From assembly GCA_028688995.1 (NCBI GenBank), contig JAQTXB010000015.1, positions 1 to 64,000 of the forward strand: a stretch of DNA of 64,000 bases. Direction: 5' to 3'. This DNA is from Aliarcobacter sp. (GTDB lineage Bacteria > Campylobacterota > Campylobacteria > Campylobacterales > Arcobacteraceae). A model generated the notes under the pieces. It ran no database searches. It saw only the letters and a list, made by a program, of their open reading frames with translations, and was not told where the DNA came from. The first letter of the stretch is position 1, and the number at the start of each line of letters is the position of its first letter. Position numbers and translations under genes: made by a program. Shown here one piece after another: positions 35,187-43,519 of this stretch.

Positions 35187-38100
35187 ATGAAACATTTAAT
35201 TTTTATGATTTTTTTTATTAGTTCACTTTTTGCTTCAGTAAATGAAAATAATAAATCTATATTTACAAATGAAGAGTTACAATGGATAAAAGATAATCCA
35301 GTAGTAAAAGTAGGAGCAGATGCGGATTGGCCGCCATTTGAATATGTAGATACAAAAGGCAATTATCAAGGAATAGCTTCTGAATATTTAGAGTTACTTA
35401 GTGAATATACAGGTCTAAAATTTGAAATAAATGCAGAGAATTGGTATAGTGTAATATCTAAAATCAAAGAAAAAAAACTTGATATGTTAGCTTGTGTTGC
35501 AAAAACAGAAGATAGAGAAAAATATTTAACTTATACAGCTCCATATTTAAATATTGATGTTGTTGTAATTGCAAAAAAAGAGCTTCAAATCAAGAATTTT
35601 GATGAGATAAAAAATTATACAATTGCTGTTCAAAAAGGTAATTTTGTATATGAAAATCTAATTAAAAGATATCCTAACATTAAATTCATTTTTGCCACAT
35701 CAAATAAAGAAGCCTTTGAAATGGTTTCTTATGGAAAAGCTGATATTTTTATTGGAAATATGCCTGTATTTTCTTACTTTGTTGAAAAAGAGTTATATAC
35801 AAATATTGAAGTAAAATTCAAAGCTGATTTTGACAAAATTGATTTATCAATGGCTATTTTAAAAGAGAATGAAACTCTATTTAATATTATTCAAAAAGTT
35901 ATGCCATTAATAATAAAAAATGAAGAAGAGAAAATAAATAAGAAATGGATATTTCAATTAAAAGAAGAAAAAAAATCAATTAGTTTTACAAAAGAAGAAA
36001 TTGATTGGATAAAAGCAAACCCGAAAATAAAAATTGCAGGTGATGCTTTTTGGCCACCTTACTCTTTTTATGATGAGAAAGGTGATTATATTGGAATTGT
36101 TCCTGATTTAGTTAATGAAGTATTTAAAAATAGTGGTCTTAATTTAGAGTATATAAAAACTAATTCTTGGTCAGAAACAATTGATTTAATAAAAAATAAG
36201 AAAATTGATTTAATTGATGCAATATCATATTCTTCTTCACGAGGTCAATATTTAAATTTTTCAAATAAGTATATTGGTGCAGAAATAGTAATAATTGCCA
36301 ATAACAAAGAAGATAATTATATTAATTCATTTAATAACATTACAGATAAAGAAATTGGAACTGTAAAAGGCTATTCTGTAATTGAAGAGATAAAGTATGA
36401 TTTCCCTCAAATAAAAACAATCAAAGAGTTTGATACTCCTTTAGATGGATTAAAAGAGTTGTCAAATTCTCAAATTGATTATTTTATTTTAGATATTCCA
36501 TCTTTTGAGTTTTATAGTAAAAAATATAGTTTAAGTAATTTGAAAATCGTAGGACCATCAGGATATAACTATAAATATGGTTTTGGTATAAATAAAGAAA
36601 GTATTGTTTTAGGCTCAATTTTAAATAAATTATTAGACAGTGTTCCAATCCAAAAAAAAGATGAAATATATAGAAAATGGATAAAAGTTGATTATAAACT
36701 AAAAATTGATTATGAATTAATTTGGAAGATATTAACTATTTCAATAATTATTTTGTCTATTATATTTTATTGGAATAGAAAATTAAAACAAGAAATCAAA
36801 GAAAAAGAGAAAATACAAAAAGAGTTAGAAAGTGAACGAAATAATATAGCTTCTTTAAATGAAGAGTTAAAAAAAGCAAAAGATATAGCAGAAAATATTG
36901 CAAAACAAAAAAGTGAATTTTTAGCAAATATGAGTCATGAAATTAGAACGCCTATGAATTCAGTAATTGGTTTTACTGAAATTTTAGATAAAGAGATAAA
37001 AAATCCACTTCATAAAGAGTACTTAAACTCAATAAAAAAAGGTGGAAATTCACTTTTGAGAATTATAAATGATATTTTAGATTTATCAAAAATAGAAGCT
37101 GGAAAACTTGAAATTAGAAATGAATCTTTAAATCCTGCAAATATGTTTGTAGAAATAGAGTCAATTTTTCACTCAAAAATTATAAGTAAAAATATTACAT
37201 TTATAGTTGATATTGATAAAACAATTCCTAAATATATAATTATTGATGGAGTAAGAATAAGACAAATACTTTTTAATTTAATTGGAAATGCAATTAAATT
37301 TACCCAAAAAGGTCATATAAAACTAAAAGTAGAAAATGTTTATAAAGATAATGTAAAAAGTAAAATTGATTTAATTTTTAGTGTAGAAGATACAGGAATA
37401 GGAATAGATGAAAAGAATTTAGAATCTATTTTTAATGCTTTTGAGCAAGAAAATAATCATGATATTGCAAAGTATGGAGGAACAGGTTTAGGACTTGCCA
37501 TTTGTACAAAATTAGTTCAAATGATGAATGGTGAAATAGGTGTTAAAAGTGAGAAAAATAAAGGTTCAATATTTACTGTAATTTTAAGAGATATTCCAGT
37601 TAGTTCAATGCAAGAAGAGGTAGTTCCTTCAAAATTATTAACTTCAAATATAGAGTTTGAAAAAGCTCAAATATTAGTAGTTGATGATGTTGAAGAAAAT
37701 AGAAAACTTGTACTTGCAAGTTTAAAAGATTTTGACATAGATATAATAATGGCACAAAATGGAAAAGAAGCTATAGATAAATTAAAAAATATAAATGTAG
37801 ATTTAATTTTAATGGATTTAAGAATGCCAGTTATGGATGGATATGAAGCTTCAAATATTATAAAAAATAGTCCTAAATTAAAAGACATTCCATTAATTGC
37901 ACTAACTGCTTCTGTTATGGGAAAAGATTTGGAAAAAGTGTCACAGTTTGGTTTTGATGGATATTTAAGAAAGCCAGTAATTTTAGATGATTTAATTGAA
38001 GAGTTGGCAAAATATTTGAAATATCATTTAATTAATAAAGATACAATAGAAGAGAATAGAGATAAAATAATTGATTTTAACAAATTAAATTTTGTTATTG

Positions 38101-38348
38101 AAAAATTAGAAAATGAATTAAAAGATGAGTGGGTTGAAATAAAAGATGCTGGAGATTTTACTTTAATGGAAAAATTTGCTCAAAATTTGAATAAATTGTC
38201 CATAGATGAAAATATCTATTTATTAAAAGATTATTCAGATGAATTAATAAAAAATATTGAATCTTTTGATATAGAAAAAGTTGATTATTTAATGAATAGT
38301 TATTTAGATTTAATAGCTAATTTAAAGGGTAAAATTGGAAACAAATAG
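35187..38348 (+). CDS. hybrid histidine kinase with two SBP_bac_3 sensor domains
   Basis: This 1053-aa protein has a signal peptide (1-16), two tandem periplasmic SBP_bac_3 domains (about 40-255 and 280-500; both start W-I-K-x-N-P), one membrane helix (about 513-532), a coiled coil, a HisKA domain (His about 584 in NMSHEIRTPMN), an HATPase domain (GTGLGLAIC), and a receiver (about 828-945; phospho-Asp in LILMDLRMP). About 100 C-terminal residues follow, without a recognisable Hpt His. The design is that of BvgS-like Venus-flytrap kinases. The receiver probably passes phosphate to a separate Hpt or acts as a brake; none is next to it. It is followed by two receiver genes in the same operon. 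Confidence 0.92.
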   Translation: MKHLIFMIFFISSLFASVNENNKSIFTNEELQWIKDNPVVKVGADADWPPFEYVDTKGNYQGIASEYLELLSEYTGLKFEINAENWYSVISKIKEKKLDMLACVAKTEDREKYLTYTAPYLNIDVVVIAKKELQIKNFDEIKNYTIAVQKGNFVYENLIKRYPNIKFIFATSNKEAFEMVSYGKADIFIGNMPVFSYFVEKELYTNIEVKFKADFDKIDLSMAILKENETLFNIIQKVMPLIIKNEEEKINKKWIFQLKEEKKSISFTKEEIDWIKANPKIKIAGDAFWPPYSFYDEKGDYIGIVPDLVNEVFKNSGLNLEYIKTNSWSETIDLIKNKKIDLIDAISYSSSRGQYLNFSNKYIGAEIVIIANNKEDNYINSFNNITDKEIGTVKGYSVIEEIKYDFPQIKTIKEFDTPLDGLKELSNSQIDYFILDIPSFEFYSKKYSLSNLKIVGPSGYNYKYGFGINKESIVLGSILNKLLDSVPIQKKDEIYRKWIKVDYKLKIDYELIWKILTISIIILSIIFYWNRKLKQEIKEKEKIQKELESERNNIASLNEELKKAKDIAENIAKQKSEFLANMSHEIRTPMNSVIGFTEILDKEIKNPLHKEYLNSIKKGGNSLLRIINDILDLSKIEAGKLEIRNESLNPANMFVEIESIFHSKIISKNITFIVDIDKTIPKYIIIDGVRIRQILFNLIGNAIKFTQKGHIKLKVENVYKDNVKSKIDLIFSVEDTGIGIDEKNLESIFNAFEQENNHDIAKYGGTGLGLAICTKLVQMMNGEIGVKSEKNKGSIFTVILRDIPVSSMQEEVVPSKLLTSNIEFEKAQILVVDDVEENRKLVLASLKDFDIDIIMAQNGKEAIDKLKNINVDLILMDLRMPVMDGYEASNIIKNSPKLKDIPLIALTASVMGKDLEKVSQFGFDGYLRKPVILDDLIEELAKYLKYHLINKDTIEENRDKIIDFNKLNFVIEKLENELKDEWVEIKDAGDFTLMEKFAQNLNKLSIDENIYLLKDYSDELIKNIESFDIEKVDYLMNSYLDLIANLKGKIGNK

Positions 38349-38748
38349 CAAAATCTTAATTGTAGATGATATACCAAAAAATATTCAAATGGCAATGAAT
38401 ATTTTAAAAGATGAAGGTTATAAAATGTTTTATGCCAAAAGTGGAGAAATGGCACTTAAATTGGTTACTGAACATGATTTTGATTTGATATTGTTAGATA
38501 TAATGATGCCAGATATGAATGGTTTTGACGTATGTAAAAAAATAAAAGATAATGAAAAAAGTAAAAGAATACCAATTATATTTTTATCAGGGAAAGATTC
38601 TTCACAAGATATAGAACAAGCCTATGAATGTGGTGGAATTGATTATGTTGTAAAACCATTTATTACTATAGAATTAATTACAAAAGTAAACTCTTATACA
38701 AGATTAAAACTTTTAGAAGATAAATTTGAAATATCAAAGGAAAATTAA
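38335..38748 (+). CDS. single-domain response regulator (receiver)
   Basis: The 137-aa protein is a CheY-like receiver. It has the acidic pocket in ILIVDDIPKN, phospho-Asp in LILLDIMMPDMNG, Thr/Ser at IIFLSGK and Lys in YVVKPF, so it should be phosphorylatable. It starts at TTG 38335 inside the end of the hybrid kinase gene (overlap of 14 bases). No output domain is present; it may shuttle phosphate between the hybrid kinase and the next gene product. Confidence 0.9.
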   Translation: METNSKILIVDDIPKNIQMAMNILKDEGYKMFYAKSGEMALKLVTEHDFDLILLDIMMPDMNGFDVCKKIKDNEKSKRIPIIFLSGKDSSQDIEQAYECGGIDYVVKPFITIELITKVNSYTRLKLLEDKFEISKEN

Positions 38749-38749
38749 T

Positions 38750-39892
38750 ATGCAAAAAAAATATGAAAATAAAATTTTATTAGTTGACGATGATACAAAA
38801 AATTTACAAGTTGCTATGAATATTTTAAAAGATTACAATGTCATTTATGCTCAAAGTGGAGATAAAGCTTTAGAGTTGTTGGAAAAAAATAGCTTTGATT
38901 TGATTTTATTAGATGTTGTAATGCCAACAATGGATGGTTATTTTGTTTGTTCAAAAATCAAGCAGAATGAAAAAACAAAAAAAATACCAGTAATATTTTT
39001 AACGGTCAAAGATGATGAAAAGGATATTGTAAAAGGGTTTGAATTAGGTGCAGTTGATTATATCACAAAACCTTTTTACAGTGAAGTTTTATTAAAACGA
39101 GTTGAGGTTCATTTAAAACTAGCAAGGGTAATGAATGAGCTTGAACTTGTAAATACAAATTTAAATGTATTAGTAAAAGAACAAGTAAACCAAATAAGAC
39201 AAAAAGATGAGATAATTGTAAGACAATCAAAGATTGGTGCAATGGCTTCTATAATTGATGTTATAACTTTACAATGGAAACAACCACTTGATAAAATAAA
39301 ATTATATCTACAATCTTTGGACTTAAAATTTACAAATATCGATGAGTTTAAATCTGATGATATATTCAAAAAAACATTGAAAGAAGTAAACAAGTTAGAT
39401 ATAGTTATGGATGATTTTCATAAGTTTTTTAATAATAAGAAAAATAAAGAAAATGTAAATATAAAAGTTTCTTTGGATAATGTACTTTTTTCCTTAAAAG
39501 AGGAAATGAATAGATTAAATATAAATATTAATATTGAAGGTGATAATCTTCTATCTTTAAATATCGTATTTGATGAATTAAAACATATTTTTAGTAAGTT
39601 AATATCAAAATCAATTGAGAATTTTAAATCTAATAATTTAGTTCAAACAAAACAAATAAATATCAGTATTGAAGATTCAAATCAATCAATTTTTATTATT
39701 TACAAAGATAATACAAATGCTTATGATGAAGAACAAATAGAGAAGTTTTTTTTAACGCCATGCTCTTTAAAACATGATAATTTTGATTTAGGTTTTTATT
39801 TAGTTAAAGTATTTGTTGAAAAGAATTTTGGATTATTAGGTGTAGAAAAGACGCAAGATGGAATAAAATATATAATAAGATTTGATAAATAA
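38750..39892 (+). CDS. receiver fused to a degenerate histidine-kinase module
   Basis: Residues 5-125 are a complete receiver (LLVDDDTKN, LLDVVMPTMDG, Lys in YITKPF). A coiled coil leads to a kinase-like module. Its dimerisation helix reads VITLQWKQPL where active relatives in this window read NIAHQWRQPL, so the phosphoacceptor His is replaced by Leu. The ATPase part also lacks a normal N box and the G1 glycines (DNTNAYDEE in place of DxGxG). It cannot be a normal kinase; I infer a scaffold or regulator output controlled by the receiver. I chose ATG 38750 (AAAGGA before it) over TTG 38726, giving 380 aa. Confidence 0.85.
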   Translation: MQKKYENKILLVDDDTKNLQVAMNILKDYNVIYAQSGDKALELLEKNSFDLILLDVVMPTMDGYFVCSKIKQNEKTKKIPVIFLTVKDDEKDIVKGFELGAVDYITKPFYSEVLLKRVEVHLKLARVMNELELVNTNLNVLVKEQVNQIRQKDEIIVRQSKIGAMASIIDVITLQWKQPLDKIKLYLQSLDLKFTNIDEFKSDDIFKKTLKEVNKLDIVMDDFHKFFNNKKNKENVNIKVSLDNVLFSLKEEMNRLNININIEGDNLLSLNIVFDELKHIFSKLISKSIENFKSNNLVQTKQINISIEDSNQSIFIIYKDNTNAYDEEQIEKFFLTPCSLKHDNFDLGFYLVKVFVEKNFGLLGVEKTQDGIKYIIRFDK

Positions 39893-39906
39893 AAGGAAAA
39901 TATATA

Positions 39907-40269
39907 ATGAATTATAATGAATTAAATGATGAAGAAAAATATGTAATAGAAAATAAAGGAACAGAGTATCCTTTTACTGGAAAGTATAATGATTTTTATG
40001 AAGAAGGAATTTTCACATGTAAAAAATGTAATGCACCACTTTATAAATCAGATGATAAATTTAAATCAGGTTGCGGATGGCCAAGTTTTGATGATGAGAT
40101 AGAAGGTGCTGTAAAAAGAGTTCCAGATAGAGATGGAAGACGAGTAGAAATTGTTTGTGCTTCTTGTGGAGGACATTTAGGACATGTTTTCGAGGGTGAA
40201 AGATTAACTGCTAAAAATACAAGACATTGTGTGAATTCTATTTCATTAAACTTTAAAGCAAAAGTATGA
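39907..40269 (+). CDS. msrB: peptide methionine-R-sulfoxide reductase
   Basis: MsrB reduces methionine-R-sulfoxide. The zinc Cys pairs (CKKC near residue 38; CASCGGHLGH near 87), the GCGWPSFD and the catalytic Cys in RHCVNSISL are present. At 120 aa it is a single-domain cytoplasmic form. Its partner msrA is 12 kb away as an independent gene. Its stop overlaps the next start. Confidence 0.97.
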   Translation: MNYNELNDEEKYVIENKGTEYPFTGKYNDFYEEGIFTCKKCNAPLYKSDDKFKSGCGWPSFDDEIEGAVKRVPDRDGRRVEIVCASCGGHLGHVFEGERLTAKNTRHCVNSISLNFKAKV

Positions 40270-41003
40270 TTATCCCTCAAATAAATATTGCAATGCTTAT
40301 TGATTGTGATAATGTAAGTGCAAAATATATTGATAGTATTATAAATGATTTATCAAAATATGGCACTATAAATATAAGAAATGCCTATGGAAATTGGAAA
40401 GATAAAAGACTTCAAGGCTGGGAAGATATTTTACACAAATATAATATAAAACCAATCCAACAATTTGCATATACAAAAGGTAAAAATGCAAGTGATATTG
40501 CAATGGTTATTGATATTATGGATTTACTTTACACAAGAAATCTAGGAGCTTTAGCTCTTGTGACAAGTGATAGTGATTTTACTCCTGTGGTTTCTAGAAT
40601 ATTATCAAATGGAATTACAGTTTATGGATATGGAGAAGATAAGACTCCTGAATCTTTTGTAAATGCTTGTTCACAGTTTATTTATGTGGAAAAACTTTTT
40701 GATTATACAAAAGAAGATGTTGCCTGTGCTAGTTCAAATAACAGTAAACTAACAAAAGTACAACTAAGAAAAGATACAAAACTTGTGGCACTTTTAAGAA
40801 AAGCAGCTGAACAAACCTCTGATGATAGTGGTTGGTCAAATATTGCTGCTGTTGGTTTATATATCAATCAAAATTCATCTTTTTCCCCAATCAATTATGG
40901 ATATAAAAAATTGGGTGAATTAATAAAAGCCACTGAATTATTTGATATAAAAATATTAGGTGAAAATAAAACAGTAATGTTAATAAGAGATAATAGAAAT
41001 TAA
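40266..41003 (+). CDS. NYN-domain putative RNase with LOTUS/OST-HTH-like C-terminus
   Basis: The 245-aa protein starts with a NYN (PIN-like) domain: AMLIDCDNVSAKYID, KNASDIAMVIDIMDLLY and ALVTSDSDFTPVV carry the four acidic metal ligands. From about 165 a winged-helix of the LOTUS/OST-HTH type follows (LVALLRKAAEQTSDD ... GWSNIAAVGLYI). NYN-LOTUS proteins are thought to act on RNA; substrate is unknown. ATG overlaps the msrB stop (ATGA), a strict translational link. Confidence 0.85.
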   Translation: MIIPQINIAMLIDCDNVSAKYIDSIINDLSKYGTINIRNAYGNWKDKRLQGWEDILHKYNIKPIQQFAYTKGKNASDIAMVIDIMDLLYTRNLGALALVTSDSDFTPVVSRILSNGITVYGYGEDKTPESFVNACSQFIYVEKLFDYTKEDVACASSNNSKLTKVQLRKDTKLVALLRKAAEQTSDDSGWSNIAAVGLYINQNSSFSPINYGYKKLGELIKATELFDIKILGENKTVMLIRDNRN

Positions 41004-41674
41004 TCCAAAGAGTAGTTAAAAGGGATGCTAATTGTTACATCTCTTTTAGGAGCTACAAACTCTTTTGAGGCAATCTGTAAAATTTCTATGCTATTTTCAT
41101 CTAAAAGTTCATATTTTGAAGCTTCGATAATTTTGATATTTTCAAGTTTCCCATCGGTTTTTATGGTACATTTAACAAGAACTTTTCCAATCATTCCTCT
41201 TTTTTTTGCTTGAAGAGGATATTTTTTATATTTTTTAATTGCTGCAATTATACTAGCTAGATTTTCATCTATATATTTTTGTTCATAGTTTTCTTGAGGT
41301 TCTACTTTTTTGGGAGTTTGAATTATCTCTTTTGTTGTTGGAATATTTTCAACAAGCTCTTTTATCTCTTCTTTTATAGGTTCTTTTGCAATCTCTTTTT
41401 TAGGTTCAATTTTTGGTTTTATTACCTCTTTTACAGGTTCAGGTTTTATCTCTTTTATTTGTTTTTCTATTTCAGGTTCTTTTGCTATCTCTTTTTCAAC
41501 TTCTTGAGGTGTTTCTTGAATCTGTTCTTTTTGACTTATATTTTGAATCATGTTCATATTTAGAACAACAACTTCTTTTTTTTCTGGTTTTTGCTGTTCA
41601 AAATCAATAAACATTGCAAATAATGAAACATGAATTAACAAAGAGATAAAAAAAGCTTTTTTTGAATTATTCAT
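41000..41674 (-). CDS. tonB: TonB energy transducer
   Basis: This 224-aa protein has an N-terminal membrane anchor (FFISLLIHVSLFAMFI), a long Lys-Glu-Pro/Ile spacer spanning the periplasm (about residues 55-130), and a C-terminal TonB domain (YPLQAKKRGMIGKVLVKCTI). It carries ExbB-ExbD energy to outer membrane receptors; both receptors are in this island. ATGA overlap with exbD. Confidence 0.92.
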   Translation of the reverse strand: MNNSKKAFFISLLIHVSLFAMFIDFEQQKPEKKEVVVLNMNMIQNISQKEQIQETPQEVEKEIAKEPEIEKQIKEIKPEPVKEVIKPKIEPKKEIAKEPIKEEIKELVENIPTTKEIIQTPKKVEPQENYEQKYIDENLASIIAAIKKYKKYPLQAKKRGMIGKVLVKCTIKTDGKLENIKIIEASKYELLDENSIEILQIASKEFVAPKRDVTISIPFNYSLD

Positions 41675-42051
41675 CGTTGTAACTCAGTAACTATAGATAT
41701 TTTATCCATTTTTAACTCTTTAAAAGCATCAATAACTTGAACAAAAACTTTAAAAGGAGTGTTTTCATCAGCTTTTAAAGATATGGGAGTAGTTTTTGGT
41801 AAAAGAGATAAAATCTCTTTTAATTGAGTCATTTCTAGAGGTTTTTCTTCAAAAACTATTTGTCCATTTGCATCTATTATTAACTCTTTTAGTTCCAAGT
41901 TTGTTTGCTCATTTGTAGAAGCTTTCGGAAGAGTAATCTCAATTCTTCCTTGGGCTATAAAAGTTGAAAAGGTTAAAACAATTGCTAATAATACAAGCAT
42001 AATATCTATAAAAGGAATAACATTCATAGAATCAAATTTTTTAACTCTCAT
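41671..42051 (-). CDS. exbD: ExbD, proton-channel subunit for TonB
   Basis: This 126-aa protein has a short cytoplasmic N-terminus, one helix with the essential Asp (NVIPFIDIMLVLLAI), and a periplasmic domain. It works with ExbB and TonB. It overlaps exbB by 11 bases. Confidence 0.92.
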   Translation of the reverse strand: MRVKKFDSMNVIPFIDIMLVLLAIVLTFSTFIAQGRIEITLPKASTNEQTNLELKELIIDANGQIVFEEKPLEMTQLKEILSLLPKTTPISLKADENTPFKVFVQVIDAFKELKMDKISIVTELQR

Positions 42052-42469
42052 TTAAATCTTCCCATTTTGTCATTAGAACTTCAACTTTTCTAGCAAGTCC
42101 ATTGTAAATTACTGTTGCAAAAATTGCCACTAAAATACCAAGAGCTGTTGCTTTTAGAGCTAAGGCTAATCCCATCATTACACCATTTGTGTCAAGATTT
42201 GAGCTTTCTGAGATTTTATAAAAGGTAATCATAATTCCACAAACAGTACCAAAAAGACCAATATAAGGAGCATTTGACGCAATTGTGGAGATTGTTGTTA
42301 GATTATTTGTTAAACTATTTTCAAGTTCACCTTTTTTTTTGTAATCTTGCAAGTTTACTTTTGAAAGAAAAAAGTATCTCTCAAGGCTAAACCATAAAGT
42401 TAAAAAGCTCATAAATACAAGTAATCCCATAATACTATATTCAATATAGAGTTTAATTGTTTCAATCAT
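42041..42469 (-). CDS. exbB: ExbB, proton-channel subunit for TonB
   Basis: The 142-aa protein has three helices of the MotA/TolQ/ExbB fold, with the conserved APYIGLFGTVCGIM and ALKATALGILVAIFATV segments. It is the compact form usual in Campylobacterota. It heads the exbB-exbD-tonB trio at the end of the iron island. Confidence 0.92.
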   Translation of the reverse strand: MIETIKLYIEYSIMGLLVFMSFLTLWFSLERYFFLSKVNLQDYKKKGELENSLTNNLTTISTIASNAPYIGLFGTVCGIMITFYKISESSNLDTNGVMMGLALALKATALGILVAIFATVIYNGLARKVEVLMTKWEDLNES

Positions 42470-42503
42470 ATAATTTCCTTTTTGTTTAATAAGTTTAGAA
42501 TTA

Positions 42504-43421
42504 TCATTTTTTTATTCCCAATGAAATTTCAATATCATTTGAATTTAATTGATGTTCTATTGGGCGTAATATTATGTGAGTTACACCTAAGCTTTTGAAA
42601 AATGCTAATTTATTTTGTATCTCTTCTTTTGTATCAATAAGACTTTCATCAAAAATCTTTTCATCTAATATTTTTGGTTCATGATTTTTATTAAAAGCAG
42701 AGACAATTTTTCTTTGTTTTGTCATATTTTCTTTTATTGATTCAATAACTTCTTTTTTGTTAGTTGTAGGACAAAACATACGAGAGAGAATAATAGATGG
42801 TTTTTTGTTTTGTGCATGATATTTTTCATAGGTTAATATCATATTCTTAATCTTTTCTATACTCCATTTGTGACCTGCCAATAAAGGCATATTTTGTAAT
42901 GCTGCATATTTTATAAGTTCTTCATTAAGTGATGCAATAGAAAATTCTATAGGATTATTTATTTTGGGTGAAAGGGTAAACGCTTTTGTGTTAAATATTA
43001 CAGATTCATTTTTCAACAAAGGCTGTATTATTTTTAAATTACTAAGTAAATATTTTCGTGCTAACTCTTCAGTTAAATTCAAATGGGAATTTTTAACTTC
43101 ACTTCTTCCACCTTTCGCTGTACCAATATAGAGTTTTCGATTAATTAAATTACTCAACACTGAAATTGATTCAGCTGTGTATACAGGGTCATATAATCCC
43201 AATAATAAAGTTGCAATACCTAAATCTTTATTTGTATATTTTGCAATATGATTTAAAATCATCAAAGGAGCAGAGTTTGCCCTTAGTGGATTATAATGAT
43301 GTTCTGTAACCCAAACTCTGTCAATAACCTTATCAAATAGTTTGATAAGGTTTAATTGTTTTTCTAAAGTATCTTGGAAATCATTTTGATGTTCAAATAG
43401 AAGTAATAATCCAAAGGTCAT
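42504..43421 (-). CDS. luciferase-like flavin monooxygenase
   Basis: This 305-aa protein is an LLM-class (bacterial luciferase-like) TIM-barrel enzyme (WVTEHHYNP, LGIATLLLGLYDPVYTAE, LYIGTAKGGR). These use FMNH2 and oxygen. Its place between a TonB receptor and exbB in an iron island suggests a role in processing an imported ligand, such as a siderophore or heme, but this is inference. A flavin reductase-like protein is at 3205, far away. Substrate unknown. Confidence 0.82.
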   Translation of the reverse strand: MTFGLLLLFEHQNDFQDTLEKQLNLIKLFDKVIDRVWVTEHHYNPLRANSAPLMILNHIAKYTNKDLGIATLLLGLYDPVYTAESISVLSNLINRKLYIGTAKGGRSEVKNSHLNLTEELARKYLLSNLKIIQPLLKNESVIFNTKAFTLSPKINNPIEFSIASLNEELIKYAALQNMPLLAGHKWSIEKIKNMILTYEKYHAQNKKPSIILSRMFCPTTNKKEVIESIKENMTKQRKIVSAFNKNHEPKILDEKIFDESLIDTKEEIQNKLAFFKSLGVTHIILRPIEHQLNSNDIEISLGIKK

Positions 43422-43519
43422 ATAAAATCCTTAGAATGTACATTTTGGATTAATAAAAGATTCTCTTTTTTATTCTGTAATTTTTTTGCAATATTCATTT
43501 TTTCTTCTTTTAATAATCT

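Noticed and set aside
35187..36690. Two SBP_bac_3 segments read as separate transporter genes
   Set aside because: They are in one uninterrupted frame with the kinase and there is no permease.
41279..41610. Aromatic, repetitive open frames on the plus strand
   Set aside because: They are the antisense of the Lys-Glu-Pro/Ile spacer of tonB; low-complexity sequence explains the open frames.
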